Positions 51,684 to 59,967 of a DNA stretch of 64,000 bases are shown here, piece after piece. Positions within the stretch are counted from its first letter, which is position 1. The number at the start of each line of letters is the position of its first letter. The notes under the pieces were generated by a model. That model was not told the DNA's origin, made no database searches, and saw nothing but the letters and a program-made list of their open reading frames with translations. The position numbers and the translations under genes are program-made. Source of the DNA: Desulfocurvus vexinensis DSM 17965 (GTDB lineage: Bacteria > Desulfobacterota > Desulfovibrionia > Desulfovibrionales > Desulfovibrionaceae); NCBI RefSeq assembly GCF_000519125.1, contig NZ_JAEX01000001.1:372001-436000 (forward strand), written 5' to 3'.

Positions 51684-53630
51684 CTAGCGCCGGGCGGCCA
51701 CGGCGGCGGGGGCGGGCAGGGGTGCGTCCGCCGGGGCGGCCTGCGGCTGGCGCGCCCGGCGCGCCGGGCGCGGCGCCCAGCGCAGCAGCAGGGTGGAGTT
51801 GAGGACCACCAGCACCGAGCCCACGTTGTGCACCAGGGCCCCGGCCACCGGACCCATGAGCCCCAGCATGGACAGGGCGGTGGCCACGAAGTTCAGGGCC
51901 ATGGCCATGGTCATGTTGATGTGGATGGTGCGCATCATGCGCCGGGCCAGGGCGACGGTCTGCGGGATGGCCGTGATGTCGTCGCCCACCAGAGCGATGT
52001 CCGCCGCGTCCACGGCGATGTCGCTGCCGATGCCGCCCATGGCGATGCCCACGTGGGCCCGGCGCAGGGCCGGGGCGTCGTTGACCCCGTCGCCGACCAT
52101 AGCCACGGGCTGGCCGTTTTGCTGGTACAGGTCGATGAGGGCCAGCTTGTCTTCGGGCAGACAGCGGGCGTGCAGCTCCAGGATGCCCGCCTGGGCCGCG
52201 ACGTGCCGGGCGGCCTCTTCGTGGTCGCCGGTGAGCAGCACCGTGGACAGGCCCAGGGCACCCGCCTCGCGGACCATGGCCGGGGCCGCCTCGCGCAGGG
52301 CGTCGGCCAGGGCGATGAACCCTGCCGCCTGGCCGTCCATGGCGACGAAGATGAGCGTGGCGCCTTCCTGGACGTGGTCTTCGGCTTCGCGGGCCAGGGC
52401 CGGGGGCAGGGCCACGCCGTGGTCGGCCAGCAGCGCGGCGTTGCCCGCCAGGACCTGCGCCCCGTCCACCGTGGCCAGCACGCCCCTGCCGGGCAGCATG
52501 GTGAAGGCCTGGGGCTCGCGGGGCGCGCCGGGGCCGGTGGCGCGGTAGTGGGCCAGCACGGCCCGGCCCAGGGGGTGCTCCGAGCGCAGCTCCGCCGCGG
52601 CGGCCAGGGCCAGCAGGGCCTGTGGCTCCAGGCCCGGGGCGATGCTGCGCACCGCCGCCACCTGCGGCCTGCCGTGGGTCAGGGTGCCGGTCTTGTCCAG
52701 GCACAGCCGCCGCACCCCGGCCAGGCGCTCCAGGGCGTCGCCCTGGCGCACCAGCACGCCCCGGCGCGTGGAGTTGCCGATGGCGGCCATGATAGCCGTG
52801 GGCGTGGCCAGCACCAGGGCGCAGGGGCAAAAGACCACCAGGATGGTCACGGCGCGGATGACCTCGCCGGTGACGAGCCAGGTGCCCACGGCGCAGGCCA
52901 GGGCCCCGGCCACGATCCAGGTCGCCCAGCGGTCGGCCACGCCCACGATGCGCGCCTTGCCTGCGTCGGCGGATTCCACCAGGCGGATCATGCGTTGCAG
53001 CGAGCTGTCCTGCCCGACCTTCACGGCGCGCATCTCGAAGGCGCCGAACTGGTTGACCGTGCCGCTGAACACCTCGTCGCCGGGTTCCTTGTCCACGGGC
53101 AGGGATTCGCCGGTCATCACCGACTGGTCGATGGCCGTCTGCCCGGAAAGGATCACGCCGTCCACGGCCACGGCCTCGCCGGGCAGCACGCGCAGCACCT
53201 GGCCCACGCGGACCTCGTCGGCGGGCACGGTGCGCTCGGCGCCGCCCTCGACCACGCGCGCCGTGCGCGGGGTCAGGCGCACCAGGCGCTCGATGCCCGC
53301 GCGGGCCTTGGCCACGGTGCGCTCTTCCAGCAGGGCGCCGATCTGCATGATGAAGGCGATTTCCCCGGCGGCGAAGACCTCGCCGATGGCCACCGCCGCG
53401 ATGAGCGCCAGGGACACCAGCACGTCGGCCTTGATGTCGAATTCTGTGATCAGCCCTTCGGCGGCCCCCTTGACGATGGGCGCGCCGCACAGCACCACGG
53501 CGATCCAGGCCGGGTCCACGGGCAGCATCGCCCCGGCCAGGAAGCTGGCCCCCAGGGCCAGGCCGGAGAGGGTCAGCAGCAGGAAATCCAGGCGGTTTGC
53601 CTCCATGAGTGAGGCGAGCAGGCGTTGCAC
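51684..53630 (-). CDS. Heavy-metal translocating P1B-type ATPase
   Basis: 648 residues. Pump with VVFCPCALVLATPTA (CPC near residue 268) in the metal-binding helix, the phosphorylated Asp in CLDKTGTLTHG near 314, the HP motif SEHPLGRAV and the GDGVNDAPAL hinge. No N-terminal heavy-metal-associated domain is present. The eighth helix reads HNVGSVLVVLNSTLLL, unlike the Met/Ser pattern of copper CopA or the Asp of zinc ZntA, so the metal is uncertain. It starts at GTG, eight bases after AAGGAGG. Preceded by its own promoter and an operator matching that of the CsoR-type gene. Confidence 0.92.
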   Translation of the reverse strand: MQRLLASLMEANRLDFLLLTLSGLALGASFLAGAMLPVDPAWIAVVLCGAPIVKGAAEGLITEFDIKADVLVSLALIAAVAIGEVFAAGEIAFIMQIGALLEERTVAKARAGIERLVRLTPRTARVVEGGAERTVPADEVRVGQVLRVLPGEAVAVDGVILSGQTAIDQSVMTGESLPVDKEPGDEVFSGTVNQFGAFEMRAVKVGQDSSLQRMIRLVESADAGKARIVGVADRWATWIVAGALACAVGTWLVTGEVIRAVTILVVFCPCALVLATPTAIMAAIGNSTRRGVLVRQGDALERLAGVRRLCLDKTGTLTHGRPQVAAVRSIAPGLEPQALLALAAAAELRSEHPLGRAVLAHYRATGPGAPREPQAFTMLPGRGVLATVDGAQVLAGNAALLADHGVALPPALAREAEDHVQEGATLIFVAMDGQAAGFIALADALREAAPAMVREAGALGLSTVLLTGDHEEAARHVAAQAGILELHARCLPEDKLALIDLYQQNGQPVAMVGDGVNDAPALRRAHVGIAMGGIGSDIAVDAADIALVGDDITAIPQTVALARRMMRTIHINMTMAMALNFVATALSMLGLMGPVAGALVHNVGSVLVVLNSTLLLRWAPRPARRARQPQAAPADAPLPAPAAVAARR

Positions 53631-53653
53631 GGCGGGTTCCTCCTTGGTTCTAG

Positions 53654-53671
53654 ATACCCATGGGGGGTATA
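53654..53671 (-). promoter_or_regulatory. CsoR-type operator of the metal ATPase
   Basis: Minus-strand TATACCCCCCATGGGTAT. It differs by one base in the central 16-mer from the site before the csoR-like gene (ATACCCCCCWTGGGTA). It overlaps the end of the -10, so binding should block transcription. Confidence 0.8.
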
Positions 53672-53699
53672 GGTATTCCAGGGGGCCGGGGCCTGTCAA
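53670..53699 (-). promoter_or_regulatory. Promoter of the metal ATPase
   Basis: Minus-strand TTGACA (53694-53699)-N18-TACCTA (53670-53675). Lies between the csoR terminator and the operator. Confidence 0.65.
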
Positions 53700-53703
53700 C
53701 GCC

Positions 53704-53734
53704 AAAAAAAGGCCGCCCCGGAAACAGGGCGGCC
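53704..53734 (-). terminator. Terminator of the csoR-like gene
   Basis: Stem GGCCGCCC/GGGCGGCC (53711-53718 with 53727-53734), followed on the minus strand by seven T. It makes the repressor and ATPase separate transcription units. Confidence 0.88.
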
Positions 53735-53833
53735 TGGGTCTGATGCGCAGCGTCAAATGCAGTGAGCCAGCCGTGTCAGCCGCGCCGCCTGCGTCGGTCA
53801 CACCAGCCGTGCCGCGCCGGGCCTGGCACCCGG

Positions 53834-54109
53834 CTACGACAGCCGCGAGAAATGCTCCACGGCCTTGGCGAAGCGGGCGATGGTCTTGTCGGCGTCGCCG
53901 TGCTCGATGCCGTCGCGCACGCAGTGGGTCAGGTGGCCTTCGAGGATGATCTGCCCGACCTTGTGCAGGGCGCTTTTGGCGGCGTTGACCTGGATCAGGA
54001 TGTCCTCGCAGGGCACGTCCTGGTCGATCATCTTGCCGATGGCGGTGATCTGTCCGCTTATTTTATTCAGCCTGCGGTGCAGGTTGTCGGAATCCATACA
54101 CTGGCGCAT
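53834..54109 (-). CDS. csoR: CsoR/RcnR-family metal-sensing repressor
   Basis: 91 residues, the all-helical DUF156 family. The CsoR copper fingerprint Cys-His-Cys is present: Cys34 (DVPCED), His59 and Cys63 (GHLTHC). RcnR and FrmR relatives lack the last Cys. On binding Cu(I) such repressors release DNA. Start 54109 follows GGAGG by seven bases; an ATG four codons later is possible. Its operator (54144-54158) and the matching one at the ATPase suggest it regulates both. Confidence 0.88.
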   Translation of the reverse strand: MRQCMDSDNLHRRLNKISGQITAIGKMIDQDVPCEDILIQVNAAKSALHKVGQIILEGHLTHCVRDGIEHGDADKTIARFAKAVEHFSRLS

Positions 54110-54142
54110 GGGCGGCCCTCCGTGGCTGGTGGTTCCCCTGGG

Positions 54143-54159
54143 GTACCCAAGGGGGGTAT
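54143..54159 (-). promoter_or_regulatory. CsoR-type operator upstream of the csoR-like gene
   Basis: Minus-strand ATACCCCCCTTGGGTAC, almost identical to the ATPase operator. Located 34 bases before the ATG, consistent with autoregulation. A TTGACA is at 54189-54194, but no good -10 could be paired with it. Confidence 0.78.
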
Positions 54160-54323
54160 GGGCGAGGCTTGGCCCGGGGCGCGCGCGCTGTCAAGGGAAA
54201 CTTCGCCCCGCTCCGCCGGGCCGGGGCGGTTTTGCTCCTGACCCTTCCGCCGCCTGTCCGCGTGCGCCGTGTGCTCCGGGCCGGAGGACATCCCCCCGGC
54301 CCGCCTCCGGCCCGGGGGGCTCT

Positions 54324-54351
54324 TGAAATCCTGGACGTTTTGCGTATCACT
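54324..54351 (+). promoter_or_regulatory. Promoter of thiM-thiE
   Basis: TTGAAA-N16-TATCAC, 40 bases before the thiM ATG. No TPP riboswitch pattern lies in the short leader. Confidence 0.5.
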
Positions 54352-54391
54352 GGAAGGCTCCGGCACGAACCCAGGCCCACAAGGAGGCCCT

Positions 54392-55252
54392 ATGCCCGCG
54401 AGTCCCGCCGTCGCCGCCGTCCATTCCGCCCTCCGGCAGGTGCGCGCCGCGCGCCCCCTGGTGCACAACATCACCAACTTCGTGGTCATGAACACCACGG
54501 CCAACGCCCTGTTGGCTCTGGGGGCCTCGCCCGTCATGGCCCACGCCCCCGAAGAGGTGGAGGAGCTGGTCGGGCTGGCCGGGGCCCTGGTGCTCAACAT
54601 CGGCACCCTGAGCGGCCCGTGGGTGGAGAGCATGCTCCTGGCCGGGCGTGCGGCGGGCGAGCGCGGCGTCCCGGTGGTCCTGGACCCCGTGGGCGCCGGA
54701 GCCTCGCACCTGCGCACGGCCACCAGCCTGGACCTGCTGCGCGAGACGCGCCCGGCCATCCTGCGGGCCAACGCCTCGGAGGTCCTGGCCGTGGCCGGGG
54801 CCCTGGGCGCGGTGGACTCCCGGCGCCTGGGCGCGGCCCTGGCCGCCGCCGGGGGCTCCACGCGCGGGGTGGACAGCGCCCACTCGGGCCAGGGCGTGGA
54901 GGATGTGGCCCGGGCCGTGGCCCAGGCCGCCGGTTGCGTGGTGGTGGTCAGCGGCGCGGTGGACATCGTGGCCGATGCGCGCCGCGCGGTGGCCGTCTTT
55001 GGCGGCAGCGACCTCATGCCCCTGGTCACGGGCATGGGCTGCACGGCCACGGCCCTGGCGGGAGCCTTCGCCGCCGTGGTGCCCGACGCCTTCGAAGCCG
55101 CCGTGGCGGCCATGGCCGTGATGGGCGCCGCCGGGGCCGTGGCCGCCGCCCGCGCCCAGGGCCCCGGCACCCTGCAACTGCATTTCCTGGACGCCCTGCA
55201 CGCCCTGGACCGCGAGGACCTGGAGGCCCACGTGGCCGTGGAGCCGCTGTGA
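54392..55252 (+). CDS. thiM: Hydroxyethylthiazole kinase
   Basis: Salvages the thiazole moiety of thiamine by phosphorylation. 286 residues, ribokinase-like, with PLVHNITNFVVMNTTANALLALGASPVMAH near the N-terminus (two family signatures), VVLDPVGAGAS, ILRANASEV and the anion-hole GMGCTATAL (Cys instead of the Gly-Asp of other ribokinases, as in all ThiM). AAGGAGG lies five bases before the ATG. It overlaps thiE by four bases, so they are coupled. Confidence 0.96.
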   Translation: MPASPAVAAVHSALRQVRAARPLVHNITNFVVMNTTANALLALGASPVMAHAPEEVEELVGLAGALVLNIGTLSGPWVESMLLAGRAAGERGVPVVLDPVGAGASHLRTATSLDLLRETRPAILRANASEVLAVAGALGAVDSRRLGAALAAAGGSTRGVDSAHSGQGVEDVARAVAQAAGCVVVVSGAVDIVADARRAVAVFGGSDLMPLVTGMGCTATALAGAFAAVVPDAFEAAVAAMAVMGAAGAVAAARAQGPGTLQLHFLDALHALDREDLEAHVAVEPL

Positions 55253-55887
55253 CGCGCCCGGTGCCGGACTACGGGGTCTACCTCGTCACCGACGCGGGCC
55301 AGTGCGGCGTGCGGGGCGTGGCCCGGACGGCGCGCCTGGCCGTGGCCGGGGGCGCGAGCGTGGTCCAGCTGCGCGAGAAGACCCTGGGCACGCGGGCCTT
55401 CGTGGCCCTGGCCCGCGAGGTGCTGGCCGCCCTGGCGGGCAGCGGGGCGCTCGTGCTGGTCAACGACCGGGTGGACGTGGCCCTGGCCGCCGGGGCCCAC
55501 GGGGTCCACGTGGGCCAGGGCGACATGCACCCCGGCGACGCCCGGCGCCTGCTGGGGCCGGACGCGATCATCGGCCTGTCGGTGGAGACCATGGCCCAGG
55601 CCGGGGCCGCCGAGGCGCTGGACGTGGACTATTACGGCGTGAGCCCCGTGTTCGCCACGCCGACCAAGACCGACACCGGCCCGGCCTGGGGCCTGGAGGG
55701 CCTGGCCCGGCTGCGCGCCGCCACGGCCCGGCCCCTGGTGGCCATCGGCGGCATCGGCCCGGCCAACGCGGCGGGCGTGCTGCGCGCCGGGGCCGACGGG
55801 CTGGCCGTGGTGTCGGCCATCTGCCGTGCGCCCGACCCCGGGCGCGCGGCCGCAGATTTGCGCGCCGCCGTGCAGGCGGTGCGCTGA
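55249..55887 (+). CDS. thiE: Thiamine-phosphate synthase
   Basis: Joins hydroxymethylpyrimidine diphosphate and thiazole phosphate to thiamine phosphate. 212 residues, TIM barrel, with VQLREK near 38, LVNDRVDVALAAGAHGVHVGQGD, YYGVSPVFATPTKTD and AIGGI. It starts at a GTG that overlaps the thiM stop (GTGA). Together with thiM this is a salvage pair; the de novo genes thiC/thiD/thiG are not in the window. Confidence 0.96.
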   Translation: MTRPVPDYGVYLVTDAGQCGVRGVARTARLAVAGGASVVQLREKTLGTRAFVALAREVLAALAGSGALVLVNDRVDVALAAGAHGVHVGQGDMHPGDARRLLGPDAIIGLSVETMAQAGAAEALDVDYYGVSPVFATPTKTDTGPAWGLEGLARLRAATARPLVAIGGIGPANAAGVLRAGADGLAVVSAICRAPDPGRAAADLRAAVQAVR

Positions 55888-55942
55888 ACCGCCGCTCCCG
55901 CACGGCGCAACCAGAACCTTCCTCCCGAAGGAGCCTTGGCTG

Positions 55943-57166
55943 ATGTCACTTCCCTTTGCCGCACGGATGGGCTCCGTGCACCGCTCGTTCATCCGCGAGA
56001 TCCTCAAGGTCACCGCCGACCCCGAGGTCATCTCTTTCGCCGGGGGCCTGCCCAACCCCGGCCTGTTCCCCATGCGCGAGCTGGCCGAGGCCGCCGCGCA
56101 GGTCATCGGCCAGGAGGGCCGCTCCACCCTGCAATATTCCACCACCGAGGGCCACGCGCCCCTGCGCGAGTGGATCGCCGCGCGCTACCGCGAGCGCAAG
56201 GGCCTGGACGTGGGCGCCGACGACATCCTGGTCACCACCGGCTCCCAGCAGGCCCTGGACCTGATGGGCAAGGTGCTCATCGACAAGGGCGACCGCGTGC
56301 TCATGGAGGCCCCGGGCTACCTGGGGGCCATCCAGGCCTTCTCGGTGTTCCAGCCCGAGTTCCGCACCGTGCCGCTGGAAGACGACGGGCCGGACCTGGA
56401 AGTGCTGGCGCGCGAGCTGGCGGGCGGGGTCAAGGCCTTCTACGCCGTGACCAACTTCCAGAACCCCTCGGGCCTGACCTACGGTCCGGCCAAGCGCCGC
56501 GCCGTGGCCGACCTGCTGGCAGGCACGGACGTCTTCTTCGCCGAGGACGACCCCTACGGCGAGCTGCGCTTCGAGGGCCAGGACCAGCCCCCGGTCTACG
56601 CCCTGCGCCCGGAGAACAGCGTGCTCACCGGCTCGTTCTCCAAGGTCTGCGCCCCGGGCTTTCGCATCGGCTGGATCGTGGCCAGGGGCCCGCTGCGCGA
56701 CGCCCTGGTGCGCGTCAAGCAGGCCAGCGACCTGCACACCAGCACCGTGACCCAGCGCATCGTGCACCGCTACCTGGAGACCAACGACCTGGACGCGCAC
56801 ATCGCGCGCATCCGCCAGTGCTACGGCGAGCAGTGCCGGGCCATGCAGGAGGCCGCCGCGCGCCACCTGCCCCCCGAGGTGCGCCTGACGCGCGCCGAGG
56901 GCGGCATGTTCCTGTGGGCGGTGATGCCCGAGGGCTATTCGTCCATGGAGCTGTTCGAGCGGGCCATCCGCTGCAAGGTGGCCTTCGTGCCCGGGCGGCC
57001 TTTCTACGTGGACGGCAGCGGCGACAACACCATGCGCCTGAACTACACCAACTCCGAGCCCGAGCGGATCGAGGAGGGCATGCGCCGCCTGGGGCGCTGC
57101 CTGGAGGAGTACCTCGCCGCGCGCGGCGGGGAGCGGGCCGCATGCGCCGCCCAGGCCCGGCCCTGA
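55943..57166 (+). CDS. PLP-dependent aminotransferase (2-aminoadipate/aromatic type)
   Basis: 407 residues, fold type I class I/II. SFAGGLPNPGLFPMREL, LQYSTTEGHAPLREWIA, TGSQQALDLMGKV, NFQNPSGLTYG, EDDPYGELRF and the Schiff-base Lys near 234 (TGSFSKVCAPGFRIGW) match the MocR-like LysN/AadAT/ArAT subgroup without a GntR domain. Such enzymes act on 2-aminoadipate, aromatic or branched-chain amino acids; specificity cannot be read. AAGGAG precedes the ATG. It overlaps the following GNAT gene by 25 bases. Confidence 0.92.
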   Translation: MSLPFAARMGSVHRSFIREILKVTADPEVISFAGGLPNPGLFPMRELAEAAAQVIGQEGRSTLQYSTTEGHAPLREWIAARYRERKGLDVGADDILVTTGSQQALDLMGKVLIDKGDRVLMEAPGYLGAIQAFSVFQPEFRTVPLEDDGPDLEVLARELAGGVKAFYAVTNFQNPSGLTYGPAKRRAVADLLAGTDVFFAEDDPYGELRFEGQDQPPVYALRPENSVLTGSFSKVCAPGFRIGWIVARGPLRDALVRVKQASDLHTSTVTQRIVHRYLETNDLDAHIARIRQCYGEQCRAMQEAAARHLPPEVRLTRAEGGMFLWAVMPEGYSSMELFERAIRCKVAFVPGRPFYVDGSGDNTMRLNYTNSEPERIEEGMRRLGRCLEEYLAARGGERAACAAQARP

Positions 57167-57642
57167 CCCTGCGCCCGGGCCTGACCCTGCGCCCGGCCCG
57201 GCCTGGGGACCTGGACGCCCTGCACGCCCTGTGGCTGGACGCCGTGAGCGCCACCCACGGCTTCCTGTCCGGCGAGGACGTGGAGTTCTATTCGCGGCTG
57301 GTGCGCGAGGAGTACCTGCCCGCAGGCGGGCAGGTGGTGGCCCATGGCCCGGGCGGCGTGGTCCTGGGCTTCATGGGCCTGACCCGCGAGGATGGGCTGT
57401 GCGGCATTGATTCGCTGTTCGTGGCTCCGGCGTACCATCGCCAGGGCGTGGGCCGGGCCCTGGCGGAGTACGCCCTGCGCGGGTCGCGGCTCGTGCGCGT
57501 GGACGTCAACGAGCAGAACCCGGGCGCGCGGCGGTTCTACGCGGCCCTGGGCTTCGTGGAGCGCGGGCGCTCGGAGTGCGACTTCTGCGGGCGGCCCTAC
57601 CCGCTGCTGCACCTGGAATACATGGCCCCGGGCGCGGGCTGA
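57142..57642 (+). CDS. GNAT-family N-acetyltransferase
   Basis: 166 residues. GNAT motif A is VAPAYHRQGVGRALAEYAL near residues 92-110, and motif B is NEQNPGARRFYAALGFVERGRSE. The N-terminal part (ATHGFLSGEDVEFYSRLVRE) resembles the YjaB subgroup. The C-terminus ends near CDFCGRPYPLLHLEY. It starts inside the end of the aminotransferase gene behind GGGAG, so it is coupled; it may acetylate the same substrate class, but this is inference. Confidence 0.88.
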   Translation: MRRPGPALTLRPGLTLRPARPGDLDALHALWLDAVSATHGFLSGEDVEFYSRLVREEYLPAGGQVVAHGPGGVVLGFMGLTREDGLCGIDSLFVAPAYHRQGVGRALAEYALRGSRLVRVDVNEQNPGARRFYAALGFVERGRSECDFCGRPYPLLHLEYMAPGAG

Positions 57643-57666
57643 CCCCCACCCTGGCCAGCAAACGGT

Positions 57667-57699
57667 AAAGCCCCCGGGCCGCAAGGCCCGGGGGCTTTT
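57667..57699. terminator. Bidirectional terminator
   Basis: Perfect stem AAAGCCCCCGGGCC/GGCCCGGGGGCTTT with loop GCAA and flanking A and T runs. It serves the GNAT gene and the converging PfpI gene. Confidence 0.9.
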
Positions 57700-57722
57700 G
57701 TGCGCGCCGGGGGCGCCAGCGC

Positions 57723-58250
57723 CTACCCGCGCGCCAGGTGCGCGATGATCGCCCGGCAGAAGGCGGGCAGGTCGTCGGGCTTGCGGCTGGAGATCATGGT
57801 CCGGTCCACCACCACCTCGCGGTCCTCCCAGGTGGCGCCCGCGTTGACCAGATCGTCGCGGATGCCGGGGGTGGAGGTGCAGTGCATCCCGGCCATGATG
57901 CCCGCCGAGATGGGAATCCAGCCGCCGTGGCAGATGTGGGCCACCAGTTTCCCGGCCTGGAATATCTCGCGGGTCAGGGTTTTCACGGTGTCCAGGCGGC
58001 GCAGCTTGTCCGGCGCGAATCCGCCGGGCACCACCAGAAAATCGAAACCCGCAGCCGAGAGCCCGTCCAGGGCGGCGTCGCTCACGCAGGGGTAGCCGTG
58101 CTTGCCCGCGTAGGTCTTGCCCGCCACCGGGGCGGCCACGACCATCCTGGCCCCGGCCTCTTCCAGGCGCAGCTTGGGGTACCACAGCTCCAGGTCCTCG
58201 TACACGTCTTCCACGAACATCAGCCCGCGCAGGCCGTCCAGTTCCGCCAT
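57723..58250 (-). CDS. DJ-1/PfpI-family protein
   Basis: 175 residues. Nucleophile elbow with Cys107-His108 in LVAHICHGGW and the conserved Glu in the N-terminal FVEDVYEDLE region. Family members are deglycases, glyoxalase-like enzymes or chaperones induced by stress; the PfpI branch is probable because of the AxICHG motif. AAGGAGG lies five bases before the ATG. It is divergent from the CBS gene, and both promoters share the TTGCGC -35. Confidence 0.9.
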   Translation of the reverse strand: MAELDGLRGLMFVEDVYEDLELWYPKLRLEEAGARMVVAAPVAGKTYAGKHGYPCVSDAALDGLSAAGFDFLVVPGGFAPDKLRRLDTVKTLTREIFQAGKLVAHICHGGWIPISAGIMAGMHCTSTPGIRDDLVNAGATWEDREVVVDRTMISSRKPDDLPAFCRAIIAHLARG

Positions 58251-58301
58251 CGTCGCCTCCTTGCGCGCCCGGGGCGGGCGCGGTGTCGTGTCTGGCCGTC
58301 C

Positions 58302-58330
58302 AGTGTAGGGGAGGGCGGCCCCGCGCGCAA
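58302..58330 (-). promoter_or_regulatory. Promoter of the PfpI gene
   Basis: Minus-strand TTGCGC (58325-58330)-N17-TACACT (58302-58307). Confidence 0.6.
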
Positions 58331-58461
58331 GCCCGGCGCGGCGGGCGGCGCGGGCACGCCGGTGCTGCGCCGGGAGCGGCCCGCGCCCGTGGGCGGCGCA
58401 AGGCGCGGTCCCGCGCTGCCCCGCGAACCCCGCCCGCCAGACAGGGGCGGCGCGCCGGGAG

Positions 58462-58490
58462 TTGCGCCCCGGCCCAAAGTCCCCTACATC
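58462..58490 (+). promoter_or_regulatory. Promoter of the CBS-OCD operon
   Basis: TTGCGC-N17-TACATC, ending 51 bases before the CBS ATG. Confidence 0.6.
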
Positions 58491-58541
58491 GTTGGAAGCA
58501 CGAACCGCGACGCGCCGCACGGCGGCGAAAGGAGCACCCCC

Positions 58542-59030
58542 ATGCTGATGCGCAAGCGCGCCTGGGACATCATGCGCGACGATTTCACCTCCGTGGGCGA
58601 GGACGTGGGCTTCATGGAACTGATCCGCGCCCTGCGCCTGGGCGTGGAGGCCAACCCCGACAACCACATCGCCGTGGTCCAGGACTCCGACGGGGTCTTC
58701 AAGGGCGTGGTGACCATGTGGAACGTCATGCGCAAGCTGGAAGAATGCGTGTTCGGCGACGACACGCTGCTGGCGCTGACCGACCAGGACTGGGACCGGG
58801 CCTTCGCCCTGGCCTGCAAGGCCTGCGCGGGCAAGGGCATCGCCGGGCTGCTGGAGCCCAAGGTGCCCAGGGTCCAGCCCAACGACCCGCTGATCACCGT
58901 GGTGGCCGATTTCCTGCGCCACCGGCGCGGCTGGGCCCTGGTGTGCGACGGCGACAAGATCCTGGGCGTGATCTTCAAGGCCGACATCTTCAAGGAAGTC
59001 AGCCGCGACGTGCTGGCGCAGATGAAGTAG
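58542..59030 (+). CDS. CBS-domain pair protein
   Basis: 162 residues made of two CBS motifs: the first about 5-60 (AWDIMRDDFTSVGEDVGF, then NHIAVVQDSDGVFKGVVT), the second about 100-155 (VPRVQPNDPLITVVADFL, then GWALVCDGDKILGVIFKADI), with an insert between. CBS pairs bind adenosine nucleotides and regulate a partner. AAGGAG lies before the ATG at 58542. The OCD-family gene starts two bases after its stop, so they are cotranscribed. Confidence 0.9.
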   Translation: MLMRKRAWDIMRDDFTSVGEDVGFMELIRALRLGVEANPDNHIAVVQDSDGVFKGVVTMWNVMRKLEECVFGDDTLLALTDQDWDRAFALACKACAGKGIAGLLEPKVPRVQPNDPLITVVADFLRHRRGWALVCDGDKILGVIFKADIFKEVSRDVLAQMK

Positions 59031-59032
59031 CC

Positions 59033-59947
59033 GTGCCGGACCACGACGCGGCGGCCACGGCGGCCCTGCTGCCCTATCCGGCCCTGGCCGAGGCCATCGC
59101 CGCGACCCTGGCCGACGCCGCGCAGGGGCTGGCCACGGCCCCGGAGCGCATCCACCACCCCCTGCCCGGGGGCGGCACGCTGCTGGTCATGCCTGCGGCG
59201 GACCAGCGCGTGGCGGTGAACAAGCTGGTCACGGTCTGCCCGGGCAATCCCGCGCGCGGCCTGCCCCTGCTGCTGGGCGCCGTGACCGTGCTCGACGCGG
59301 CCACGGGCCGCTGCCTGGGCGTGCTCGACGGGCCCACGGTCACGGCGCGGCGCACGGCGGCCCTGTCGCTCCTGGCGGCGCGGACCCTGGCGCCGCAGCC
59401 CGGGGGCGCGCTGCTGGTGCTGGGCGCCGGGGCCCAGGCCCGGGCGCATCTGGAGGCCCTGCGCGAGGGCCTGGGCACGCGCCGGGCGCTGATCTGCTCG
59501 CGCACTCCGGCCCGCGCCGAGGCCCTGGCGGCCCACGCCCGCAGCCTGGGCATGCAGGCCGCCGCCGTGGCCGACCCCGCCCGGGCCCTGGAAGAATGCG
59601 CGCTGGTGGTCACGGCCACCAGCAGCCGGACCCCGGTGCTGCACGGGCCGCTGCGTCCCGACGCCTTCGTGGCCGCCGTGGGCGCCTTCAAGGCCGATAT
59701 GGCCGAGGTGGCTCCGGAGGTGGTGCGCGCCTGCCGGGTGTTCGTGGACACGGCCCCGGGCTGCGCCGCCGAGGGCGGCGACCTGCTCCTGGCCGGGCTG
59801 GACCCCGCGCGGGACTGCACGCCCCTGGCCGCAGCCCTGGGCGCGCCGCGTCCGGCGCACGGGCCGGTGCTGTTCAAGAGCGTGGGCCACGCCCTGTTCG
59901 ACCTGGCCGCCGGGCGGCTGGCCCTGGGCCACGCGGCGGGGGGCTGA
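59033..59947 (+). CDS. Ornithine cyclodeaminase/mu-crystallin family protein
   Basis: 304 residues. The Rossmann site LVLGAGAQARAHLEAL and the N-terminal LLVMPAADQRVAVNKLVTV with a substrate Lys are kept, as is VLDGPTVTARRTAALS. The family includes ornithine cyclodeaminase, alanine dehydrogenase, ketimine reductase and Lys/Pro-forming reductases; the substrate is not predictable. It starts at GTG two bases after the CBS gene with a weak ribosome site, consistent with translational coupling. Confidence 0.88.
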   Translation: MPDHDAAATAALLPYPALAEAIAATLADAAQGLATAPERIHHPLPGGGTLLVMPAADQRVAVNKLVTVCPGNPARGLPLLLGAVTVLDAATGRCLGVLDGPTVTARRTAALSLLAARTLAPQPGGALLVLGAGAQARAHLEALREGLGTRRALICSRTPARAEALAAHARSLGMQAAAVADPARALEECALVVTATSSRTPVLHGPLRPDAFVAAVGAFKADMAEVAPEVVRACRVFVDTAPGCAAEGGDLLLAGLDPARDCTPLAAALGAPRPAHGPVLFKSVGHALFDLAAGRLALGHAAGG

Positions 59948-59967
59948 GGCCGGGGCGGCTGGCGGGC

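Noticed and set aside
54110-54391. A TPP riboswitch before thiM
   Set aside because: None of the conserved CUGAGA, ACC or GAACCUGAU-type segments are present.
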